64,000 nt of DNA from Ascidia mentula (taxonomy: Eukaryota; Chordata; Ascidiacea; Phlebobranchia; Ascidiidae): positions 15,629,001 to 15,693,000 of the forward strand of contig OX387204.1 of the NCBI GenBank assembly GCA_947561715.1. The letters run 5' to 3'. The position numbers and the translations under genes were made by a program. The notes under the pieces are model-generated. The model had not been told where the DNA came from. It did not search any database and worked only from the letters and a program-made list of their open reading frames with translations. How positions within the stretch are numbered: position 1 is the stretch's first letter; every line of letters begins with the position of its first letter. Of the stretch, positions 11,254 through 20,937 are shown piece after piece.

Positions 11254-14200
11254 GTGATGGTTGAAGTGGAAACCATTGATCGGGCCGGAAACTTCATCGG
11301 GTGGCTGTTCGTGGACGGTGTGAACATGTCACAAGCCCTGCTTGAAAACGGTCTCTCCCGTCTTCACTTCACAGCCGAGAGAAGCAGCTACTACAAGAGT
11401 TTGCTCGTGGCTGAACAAACCGCCAAGGAAAAGAAACTAAACGTGAGTTACTTTTTCCAAGCTTTGCACCGGTCCGCTATACTTTATCGTTGGATATAAT
11501 AAACTCTGTGTATGAGATATAGACCTGAAAGGTGTAAACCTTTTGGTGATTTGGGCTGTTGTTACTGACCAGCTTATATCCTGATTGCTGAATTCGATTT
11601 AGAATAATATAAGATTTTGCGATAACATAAAACTGTTTCAAAAAAAACGTAAAACGAACCAAAGTGCTACCTGTCGTTAAGTCAATTTCCAAAACATAGT
11701 CAACCATACATTGCCACAAATATGACACCAAGCATTTCATATAAATAAAGCATCTGTCCATATGTTTTCCCCAACAAGGCGATAGGTAGCCCCTAGCCAT
11801 TACTTGTCACCGTTTGGTTGCTTTAAATTCATCAAAGTACCGACGACGAGTGACGTCAAATATTGTAGCCAGTTTCCCAACCTCCAACTTATGGCTCGCA
11901 ACACAAAGTTAGGTTACTTGCTGTAAATAACGGTGTTTGGTATTTTTTTTGTTGTTGTTTCTCACGACAAAGTCACTGCATAAATTTTATGCTTGGGTCG
12001 CGAGCATTATTAAAAATTAGGGACGCCTTCAAAAAAGTTTAGGAGCAAATATTGTATCCAGTTTCATTTTCGTGCTTTTAACCCCAAACAAACCTTACAG
12101 ATGTGGGAGAATTATGAGGAGCCGAAGGTTGAGGAGAAGGTTGAAGAACCAACCGAGAGAAAACAGACTTTCAAGAACGTTTACGTCACTGAGGTAACCC
12201 CGCAACTGCATCTCTACTGCCAGCATGTGGACAAAGGAGCACAACTCGATCTGTTGACCGAGCAGGTAAAAATTGGAAAATTTTCTGAATCTCATAAAAG
12301 TGTTGATTTACGGTTGCAAAAGAGACTTATTTTCGTCATCGTTGTCAACGACAGTTTGGAAATATTTTAAGCACTAAGGGGGACTCTTGACGTTATTCAT
12401 GTGTTAGAAACATTAATACTTTTTCTGCTAAAAGTTTAGCATTTCTTTTTTTAGCATGGCAGAAACACTAAATATGCACATAAATACTCTTGCACTTACA
12501 ATGACAATAATTTACCGACAAAATCTTGTTTAAATGGTTTTACCGACAAAAAATTGCTTTTACCGTAAAATCTTCCTTGAACTTGCGTTAATACATGTCA
12601 TTGTTACGTCATAGATGCGCAGTTTCCTCATAAGCGACCCACCACTTCCGGGAGCTTACAAACCGCGACGAGGCGACTTTTGTGTGGCCAAGTTCGGTGA
12701 AGATGGCCAGTGGTACCGAGCCAGGATCGAGAAAGTTGAACAACAAAATGACAAAGTTCACGTTCATTACATCGACTTTGGGAATGTAAGTTTGAGTCGC
12801 TTTTCAATCGGACGCTGATGTTGATGTTAGCAAATACGACAATTAAATGCTACAACCGGTTTTAGATGCCATTACTGCGTCATTTTGTAAAAGCTGTTTC
12901 GAAAGTTGATTCTATCACAAAATTTAAACGGTTCCAAACCTACACATTATTTTCATTAAGTCTTGTCGCAACAAACGAATGGGAAAAAAACGAAAAAAAA
13001 AAATTTGTAAAGAACGTTTAGGTTTATTTGGGGGCGTTTCTAAAGTTTGGGGGATTCCTTGTCAACTCAAATAACCTTGCTGGATTTTGCGGATGAAAAA
13101 ACTTTTGTAACACTGCAATCTTTTTTATGTATTTTTTACAGAAAGAAGTGGTGCCGTTCAGTCAAGTGAGTTCACTCCCTGCAGAGTACAACACCCACAC
13201 TTTACTCCCTCAGGCGCACGAGTATTCACTCGCTTTGGTGAAGGTGCCGGACGACGTAAGTGTTTGATCGCAATTGCCCAGCTGTCTTTTCTCTAACTGG
13301 GTTTAACTAACGTCGCATCTTCACAGCCAGAATCTGCCTCCGACGCTTTCCGAGCTCTCTGCTCACTTGTGGGGGATTCCCAGTTCAAGCTCAACGTGGA
13401 ATACAAGGATGGAGGAAGTGATTACGTCACTCTTACTTCCGCCGCGGTAGGGCTTTTTTTCGAAACGCTTTTTTGGGATTTTCGCCCCAGTGAATCCTAA
13501 ACATGTTGACCCGGCTGAGAACATTAAACTTTTTCTGTCGCAAAAAAACATAAGCTAGATGTTCGATGTGATTCTTGCAACTTTGACGTTGTATTCTATT
13601 TTATAACTAGTGATATTATTGACGTAAAAAGAATGACATTTTATTGTTGTGTGTAGGACGATGACGTTGAAGTTGGACGCTCGCTGGTGAAGGACGGTTT
13701 CTGTACTGTTGCCAAACGTAGTGAGAAATGGTTGAAGCCGCTCATGGCGGAATATTTTAAGGAGCAAGACAAAGCAAAGAAGGAACACGTAAGTACATGT
13801 AGCGACAAAGTAACCTAGAATATCTATGGATTTTGGGCAGTTTTAAGGATTAAAAACATTATTTTTTATTTTAAAAATCTGTTCTTCTGGCACAAAAAAG
13901 GTAACTTTTATTCACATGGTATATGGTACCATTACCCTGAGGAAGCCTATCTGGATAACAGGCGAAACGTCGGTGAATACAAGTTACGTTTTAATGTGGC
14001 AGAAGAACAGACTATTAAATTACAATGTGTCTGATAGCAACAGAAACACTATTTTTTATGAAAAATAAAGTAAAAATAACATTTTTTATATGTAGTGCTC
14101 TCCGATAAGTTTAACGAAAATTTAATATAGTGCTCAGAAAAGGCCTTACAGAACAATAGACGTAACAATGGATGTAATAAATTTTTCGTGAAGCCAATAG

Positions 14201-14348
14201 TATGAGGAGCATCACTGAAAATTTATAAAATGCCCGATAGTTCCCATATCCTTAAACACATTTTTATTCGATTTTTCAGTTGAATTTGTGGAGATACGGA
14301 GACATTACCGAGGACGAGGCTTCTGAGTTTGGCTACAAGAAGAATTAG
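11254..14348 (+). CDS. SND1: SND1 / Tudor-SN, C-terminal part (Tudor and last SN-like domain)
   Basis: Seven exons join in phase 0: 11254..11442, 12101..12265, 12615..12785, 13142..13255, 13327..13446, 13657..13788 and 14280..14348 (stop TAG). They give 319 aa. The protein follows human SND1 closely from within SN4 ([30 protein letters not shown]), through the Tudor domain ([31 protein letters not shown]) to the final SN5 segment and the end ([20 protein letters not shown]). SND1 is an RNA-binding, nuclease-fold protein involved in RNA processing, edited-RNA decay and transcription co-activation; the aromatic and Asp residues of the Tudor cage are in place. The first roughly 600 residues (SN1-SN3) are not found in the 11 kb upstream, so either a long intron, a genome rearrangement or an assembly join precedes 11254. 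An ATTAAA near 14427 may be the poly(A) signal. Confidence 0.93.
13879..14010 (+). repeat. Fold-back element with hammerhead-like motif, in SND1 last intron
   Basis: Inverted arms at 13879..13915 and 13973..14010 (CTGTTCTTCTGGCAC against GTGGCAGAAGAACAG, and GTAACTTTTATTCAC against GTGAATACAAGTTAC). Between them: CTGAGGA (13937-13943), GCCT paired with AGGC, then GAAACGTC. This matches the hammerhead core consensus CTGANGA...GAAA with one extra base before helix II. The element lies wholly within the intron 13789..14279. Confidence 0.75.
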
Positions 14349-15262
14349 CTCCCTACGCAGACCTAATATAAAGTGGATGTTTCAATTGAATGCGTTGTAA
14401 CAGAACTAAATACCAAACAAATATGTATTAAAGCCCGGTAATGTTTTTCGCGCGGGATCAATGGTATATGGCATATGGTTTGGTGTGTTTGTGTCCATTT
14501 GTGTCCATTTGTGTGCGTTTGTTTTCGCGTTGCAGTGAAAGTGTGAAGTTTAATTAGTTTGCCATTTAAAATTCTACGTTTCTTTGTAATTGAGCAGGCC
14601 TGCCGATAAGCACGGACGGTAAGGCATTATCGTGGTTTGTTATAACGTCACAGTAACGAAAACCATATACATTCGTATGTAGTCATCCATGGAAAATATA
14701 ATTATACAACAAAACGTAAATATTAGATATTTCCCAGATTGGGTTGAATAGTAAATTTTTACTTTTAATTGAAAGGTTCAGCATCGAGTCTGAGCTAGGT
14801 ATATCTTGTTTGTGATAACTTGAACATTCCGTTATTTTCTTGAACTGCCTCGCAGACTCCCATGATCAATACACTCGCAGTTTAAATATCGTCACTTAGT
14901 TCAAACCCTCGATGCCTTTTCACGCTTCTCGTGTTTCTTGAGTAAATGTTTTCACAATCAGTTATTTTTCGTATCGATCTGTTCGGCATCTCTCCCTCGA
15001 AAACAAACGGTGTGCAATTTTTTCTTGCGTGATTAAAATTTTAGGACGGGTGAATTTGTGTGTTTTTCAATTGTTCAAACATGAGTCTGTAACCGGAATT
15101 AACGAATCCCCAACTTGGTTAACGCCTAGGCTAGTTGGCATTGACGGCCTATCGCAGAGACCTGGAGTCGCACGACCAAGGTGGCTACTATTGTATTAAA
15201 ATAGAAAGACGCTAATACGTATAAAACGATAAAAGCGCGAATAAACAACGTTTGTTCTAAAG
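14349..15262. other. Intergenic, after SND1
   Basis: No gene seen. Contains a short run of TTTGTGTCCA-like units near 14490-14520 and AT-rich sequence. Confidence 0.4.
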
Positions 15263-15506
15263 CAGTGGTTCCCCCTGGGGGCGTTTGCAATTGTACGGGG
15301 GGCGCTGGAGACCAAATGGGCAATTGGGAGGCGCTAGGAAATAAATGACCGATTGGTGACAGGGCAAATTTTCTCTTATAGCGTAAGTCAGTGTCGCATT
15401 AATTGACGAGCAACAAATAAAATCGTTATGTTTTTTGTCTGTTCTGTTGTTAAATGACTAAGGTGTTTTGGGGGGGCGGTGCTGAAAAAAAGTTTGAGAA
15501 ACACTG
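15263..15506. mobile_element. hAT-type MITE with 8-bp target duplication
   Basis: The element starts CAGTGGTTCCCCC and ends AGTTTGAGAAACACTG, whose reverse complement starts CAGTGTTTCTCAAACT; these are the short imperfect terminal inverted repeats common in animal hAT elements. It is flanked on both sides by the same 8 bases, TTCTAAAG (15255-15262 and 15507-15514), the target-site length made by hAT transposases. At 244 bp with no open frame it is non-autonomous. Confidence 0.88.
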
Positions 15507-17163
15507 TTCTAAAGCTTACACAAACACAATAATACACTCCAACTAGCGTCCGACAACAAATATATCTCACGATAAACACACAACCATTGGTTACAACTCG
15601 CCACCACCAGAGAACTACTCGGTTTGTCGTTCATTATTTCCGCCGCCAGCACTTTAACCAATCATTACAACCCACGTTTGCCACGCAAGTGTAAGGTTTG
15701 GACCTCACCAGCAAACCGTTGTATCCGAATAAACAGTTTATTATCGGGCTATGGGAATAAATCCCAAGCCGGCGAATAGCTTGTAGAGTCTCAGTAATAA
15801 TAGCAGTGTAACAGTAATACGATAGAACAAGTAGAATCGAATGGAATCAAATAGAATGAATTTACCGGTCTAAACTGGGCTCTTCAACGCTCTCCATTAT
15901 GAGAGCTGGTTGGTCAATAATGTCACGTGATATCATGAGGTGCTTGAAGTAAAAAATACAAGAACATAGGTGTGATGTGACCTAAGCATAGGAGAACATT
16001 TTATGTGGTAAACAGGATGTTGAATGAATCACTTTACTCGAGAATATTCGATGGCTAAATCATTTGTGTCACATTATGGGATTATGCAGTACATGTGCAA
16101 AGCTGGGCGCAAAACATTACGCAATTCAAGCACTGCTTTCTGTGACGTAGGTTACACAAGCATTACTGATCGAGCGTATATACAAATAAGCGAAAAGGCG
16201 AAATAATAACATATACATGCTAATGGTGAGTGCGAAATAAACAAAGAAAAACATGTTAGCGAAGATGAAGTGGAAATGCAAAATGAAATAAAGCGTGTGA
16301 AAAACAAAACTAACAAGGACGTTTACAAATCTACGAGCAAAGAATACATGAGATCAGACATATTGGGCTTGTCCTTTCGGTAAGCCACAATTTATCCTTA
16401 AAAAAAGGCCATGTTTGTCGTATACGTAGTCGTCAAGTTTACATTGCAGTGAATAGAAAGTCAAACGACACTGTTATTGGAATTCCGGGGCGTTTTTGTG
16501 GCGCAATAATGTAATTGAACTTAAAAGGAGTAAAACTCTGCTAATGGTGAAATATTTTATTGCTAAATGATTTTATGCAACAGTTTGCCATGTAAAATGC
16601 CACATTAATTTTTTTCCTAATGCAGGAACGCGACCCCGTGCTCTGTTCCTCGCACTTGTACTTGACATCCAGTTACAAGTGACAGCAAAACTTACAAGAA
16701 CAACAACAACGTAAAAACTGTTGGGGTCCAGGCGGCAAAATCCAATTTACCCTTTTAAGTAAACTATACCATGCTTTTTGTTACTAAACAACTCAGCTGT
16801 AAGCATAACTGACACAGTAAATTGACGTCAAACTATACAAATACAGCACGTTACACTACCAGAAAGGACCAATAGTAAAATACATACAAGGCCCGGAAGG
16901 CCGGAGTACATGTTCAAGCACTCACTATTACGTCACAGCCGCTAGACGTCACAAAGCAAGTGGCGGGATCTCACACAAACAACTTAAAAAAGCCTAGCTG
17001 TAACAGCTTTGAATAAGTCGCGTATCAGAAATTGGAAAGCAATGATGTAACAATAATTGACAAAATAAAAATGCACGTGTTTTTTAAAGCAAATGGTTTT
17101 TCCGCGCAATCTATCAATCCATTTCTAAATTCGTGCAAAATGTTGAAAACGATTGTGCGTTAA
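15507..17163. other. No gene recognised
   Basis: AT-rich intergenic sequence between SND1 and the kinase pair. One plus-strand open frame of 60 codons (16024-16206) has no support. Confidence 0.4.
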
Positions 17164-17257
17164 ACCATAGAATATTAAACCATAAAATACTAAACCATTA
17201 TTCTATGGTGTATAAGCTGCAGACAGATGGCCACTGTTTCGACCATTATTCTATGGT
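17164..17257. repeat. ACCATAGAATA hairpin and repeat cluster
   Basis: ACCATAGAATA (17164-17174) and TATTCTATGGT (17199-17209) form 11-bp inverted arms; a further TATTCTATGGT lies at about 17247-17257. On the minus strand these read as short tandem copies of ACCATAGAATAATGGT around a 40-base insert that is the 3' half of the hammerhead repeat. The same motif makes a perfect hairpin at 32760..32790. Confidence 0.7.
17205..17244 (-). ncRNA. 3' half of a hammerhead ribozyme (remnant)
   Basis: On the minus strand from 17244 downwards: GGTC (end of helix II), GAA, helix III ACAG, loop TGGCCAT, return strand CTGT, then C at the cleavage position and TGCAGCT, the helix I strand. It matches 8394..8424 nearly base for base, but helix III pairs perfectly here. 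The 5' half (helix I first strand and CTGATGA) is absent, replaced by the ACCATAGAATAAT repeat, so this copy cannot cleave by itself. It shows what the intact family sequence looked like. Confidence 0.75.
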
Positions 17258-17409
17258 TCAACATTCCAAAATGTCGTTGCACACCATTGGTCTAATTGCT
17301 TTATCTTTCCTTTCAAGATACTTTGTTTTCAAATTAGTTTTTTGACGTAACAAACATTGCCACCAAATCAGGGCAATTGTAAATTTCATTTGGAATCTTT
17401 TATGTAACT

Positions 17410-19414
17410 TCACACATTTTGGCATTGTTCCCTTAGATTATACAGTTCTTCCTCATAACCATCGTGATCACCAACAATAGCAAGAATTTGTCTCAATGTT
17501 ACTATTTTGCCTGGAATATCAGAAATAAAGCCTTGGCATTTTCTAATAGATTCCAGACAATCTAATTCCCGAATGCATGCTTCCTGTTCATCCACATTGT
17601 CCAAATTTCGTATCTTGTTCATCATCTTTTGCATAAAAGGTATCACGTGCTTTTGTACGACTCTTTCTCTTCTTTGCTGTGTCAAGCTGTCAAGTTGCGT
17701 TTCGTTAATTAGTTTTTCAGCAACGTTTTTTAGTTCCTCAACGCACCCTGTTATTCCCAATGCAGCTTTATCCCAAACATATCCTCTTGCAAACTGCTCG
17801 AACGCCATTTCGTAAAACATCATAGCTTCCCAATACTTTTGTGCTTTAAAATATTCGTCAGCCTTGCTTCTTAAAACATCCTCTTTTGGACTTTGGAGTG
17901 AAACCATATATTCCATTTCCACATGTTCGGCAGCCTTATAGTTACCGATTTCCATGAGTCTAAAATACTTGGATATCAGTTCGTGTTTTGCAGCTTTTTT
18001 ATCTGCAACAAATACAATAAAATAAAAGAACGTCAAACCGAAGATTAAAGCCACTTATATGAGTTACCCGCTTGCGAAATTGACAGTTCCATTTGCATTT
18101 CACTTTCTGCGTTAGCGCCAGAGGACGATTGGACTCGTGTGACGTCGTGCCCGGATTCGCTTTCTGTAATTTTTAAAGTTAGCATGATGGATTTCCTTCA
18201 ACAATTGTGTGGTGTAGGTTTGCTTTTACCTTTGAACTTTCTGTCCCTCGTAGAAAATTGATGAAGTGGAACACGTGGATTGAAGTTGTCCAGTGGAGGA
18301 TTGTTAATCTGCTTCACTCGTTTTGCTTCCTCTAATTGATGTGTAATTTCTTCAGAATTTTGCTGATGAAAAAGATTCTTCAATCTCGTGTAAACTTCCG
18401 ACATCGTGGGTCTCGAAGCAGGATCTTCATCCCAACATTTTTTCATGATTGACTCGAGCTCTTCCACTATTACTTTGTCATTGTCGCTTAGAGTTTGCTT
18501 CAGCTCATCCAATGTACTACAATCTGGCCTTAGTCCTCCAATTATCGCGTCCGGTGACGTATTTAGGGGAAAGGGTAGTTTACGGAAGATAACCGCATAC
18601 GTCATGATACCAAAAGCGTACACGTCAAGTTTTTGGTTTGATTTCATATCAAGCCGTTGCAGTTTTTCCGGTGCACTGTACATAGGCGTGTATTGTGGTC
18701 TTTTCTTTTTGGTTTTTGCTGAAGAATCCACAGTGGTCGATCCAGTTAAAGTTGCCAGTTCAGAAGCTCCAAAATCACAAAGTTTGCACATGAAATTAAT
18801 ATCGAGCAGCACATTTTCGAGTTTGATGTCATTGTGAACCAATCGTTTATCACCAGGTAAACTGTGACACTCGGCCAAAGCCCTTGAGGTCATTGTAAGA
18901 AGCCACAGACGGAGTGGAACTCCCAGTGGAATTAAATCATCCAAAATGAGTTGTTTTAGATTTCCACCTTGGCAGAATTCCATCACAATTCCAAATGCAA
19001 AATCCCATTCCACCCATCCAATTACACGCACTATGTTCGGATTGTTTATTTTCTGCAAATAACCCATTTCTTCTTTCAATCTACGACAAATACAAAATAT
19101 ATTGGGTATGATGGAAAATCTACCACTGTTAAATGTAAACAAATAATTACATTCTTTTAATCAGCGTTTTGTCTTGAAGTCCTCCAGTAACGTTGGTGAT
19201 TTTAATGGCCACGAATTCCTTTGTTGTTCTGTGAAAACCGATCACAACATCACATGAACCACCAGATCCTGCTTCATATTTATCTGGGTCACATATGATG
19301 TCACGGGATGAGATTTCATCAAACTGCAAGTACATCAAGAACAAAAATCTTTGCAAGCCATTACAGCACACAGAATAAAATAACGAATAAATTTACATTT
19401 CCCATTGGTTCCAT
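17410..19414 (-). CDS. Protein kinase with helical C-terminal tail, paralogue 1
   Basis: Five exons: 19397..19414 (six codons), 19151..19323, 18230..19080, 18068..18163 and 17410..18002; phases agree throughout and give 576 aa. The kinase domain (about 20-290) has a Gly-rich loop GSGGSC, the VAIK lysine (K47), a catalytic HND in place of HRD (H146-N147-D148, so the catalytic Asp is kept), DFG (166-168) and an APEKL motif, so it should be active. The pattern (RVIGWVEWDFA, MEFCQGGNL) suggests the TKL group, near RIPK-like kinases. A linker rich in Ser and Glu follows, then about 200 helical residues (DEYFKAQKYWEAMMFYEMAFE) that look TPR-like. I do not recognise this tail joined to a kinase elsewhere. 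The neighbour at 20938..22976 is a clear tandem duplicate in the same orientation. The role is unknown; signalling is inferred only from the kinase fold. Confidence 0.85.
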
Positions 19415-19612
19415 GTTATATGTCCTAGAGAACGTTCACAAAACATCAACAAAACGATTGAATAAAACAACTAACTATCTTAAGCAGGACCCTTGAAGCT
19501 AAGATAGAATATCTTTCAATGTGACTGGTACTGTTTGAAAGAGGGTTGCAAATACTGACTTTGTAGCCAATACTGCTCTCCCACACTCCTTGCAACAGCT
19601 CGCCACTTTATT

Positions 19613-19685
19613 CTTTATTCATCCGCGAGACACACACCGACATGCATCACTAGACACACGGACACACATGACTACACACGCATAA
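19613..19685. repeat. Imperfect CA-rich microsatellite
   Basis: A degenerate ACACAC/GACACAC tract (ACACACACCGACATGC, ACACACGGACACACATG, CTACACACGCATA) between the two kinase genes. No function is suggested. Confidence 0.6.
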
Positions 19686-20002
19686 TGACGCACAAAATCG
19701 CTACAGCAGCTTGTTTTGTTGATACGCCTGGTTGCGTATTTACATTTTCGCTAAACTCACAATATGTGTGTTTGAAGTATAGTCTACAAAGGTGTACCAG
19801 TCCTACACAACACATTTCTAGTTTTGTTTGCGACTGCTTCAAAATCTTGGTTGCCAGAATTCGATAAAAGCTTACATTCGAGTCAAAATGAATGTGAGTG
19901 CCAGGAGGCGACAACGACGACCCCCTTTGAATTTTCCCACGTGTTTCATTTTCGGACTTTTTAAAGCCAACCCCAATATATCCAGAAAAGCTACGAGGGG
20001 TC

Positions 20003-20084
20003 GAAGATTGAGACTTTAACTGCAGCTCTACTGCCGCATGCGGACAATTGGGCACAACTCAGATTGCTAACGGAGCGGGTAAAC
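20003..20084 (+). pseudogene. Degenerate copy of SND1 exon 12101..12265 (3' part)
   Basis: The stretch aligns with the last third of the second SND1 exon in this window and its donor: CTGCAGCTCTACTGCCGCAT here against CTGCATCTCTACTGCCAGCA there, then GGACAAT / GGACAAA, GGGCACAACTC / GGAGCACAACTC and GGAGCGGGTAAA / CCGAGCAGGTAAA. By eye about three quarters of the bases agree. One base is lost relative to SND1, so the peptide is split between frames (LQLYC in one, QLRLLTERV in the other). No neighbouring SND1 exon accompanies it, so it is a fossil fragment of a wider duplication. Confidence 0.7.
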
Positions 20085-20555
20085 GTCAAGGATTCTGTAA
20101 ACCTAAATTACGATGATATTCTGTTAAATTGTTCAGTGATTAAATATAAGGGAAACAATACTGACTAGTTGACAGAAGGGGCTAAAAACCATTTGCTTTT
20201 AATAGCATAGTTACGGAACGTCGGTAAATAAAAGTATACGTTTAATTGAGTAAGAAAAACAGATGAATTGAAATACAATATGCCTGGTAGCAACAGCAAC
20301 ACAATCCTAGGAATTTGTATGAAAAAATGTAGGACTATTAGTGTACTGATAAAAAAAAACATTACATTTAGCGAAAGCAAGATATATGTCGTCCTTTTTT
20401 CTTAACTGTCGCCCTTTTTCAAGCGCAGAGTCCTCACAAAATCGCGGGGCTCAGTTATCGGCCATATGTGCTAAGGGCGGCCCTGGTCCGGATAGCTATG
20501 AAATTTTGAGGGAACTTTGATTTGATATACTGCTATTTTTGTTGCCAGACATACT

Positions 20556-20814
20556 AATTAATCGGAATTGCTCTTCTGGCACTCAGTTTCTAAAGTGTTT
20601 ATTTGAAACCAACCTTTCGTCTGCCATCCGGCGAGACTTCTATTCCTTTTTCCTTGTGTTTTTCTTGCGTTTTTCCTGCGTTTTTAGTGTTTTATGCGCG
20701 TGATGCTTCACTGTTGACATAACCCTGAAGAAGTCTCGCCGGATGGCAGACGAAACGTTGGTTTCAAATAAACACTTTAGAAACAAAGTGCCAGGAGAGC
20801 AATTCCGATTAATT
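20556..20814. repeat. Long fold-back element with hammerhead-like arms
   Basis: Two 85-base inverted arms (20556..20640 and 20730..20814) differ at only about four positions, separated by an 89-base pyrimidine-rich loop. The right arm holds CTGAAGA (20725-20731, just entering the arm), GTCT paired with AGAC, and GAAACGTT (20752-20759); the left arm holds the reverse complement. Tail sequence GTGCCAGGAGAGC parallels the tails of the elements at 13.9 and 38.1 kb. A transcript would form a long near-perfect duplex. Confidence 0.85.
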
Positions 20815-20937
20815 TGATTTGATAGTTTGGCGGGTATTATCGCTTGCTGTCAAAATACTAACGTTTGTTGAACATTGTGTCGCCAGTGCTAAAACCAAAA
20901 CAAATGGATGCAATCTGGATCTGTTGAAATTGAAAAC

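Noticed and set aside
11088-11327. Minus-strand open frame overlapping the first SND1 exon
   Set aside because: Overlaps a well-supported plus-strand exon and shows no known domain.
17161-17260. Possible microRNA hairpin from the ACCATAGAATA arms
   Set aside because: Arms are only 11-13 bp and the motif recurs as a repeat, unlike a microRNA precursor.
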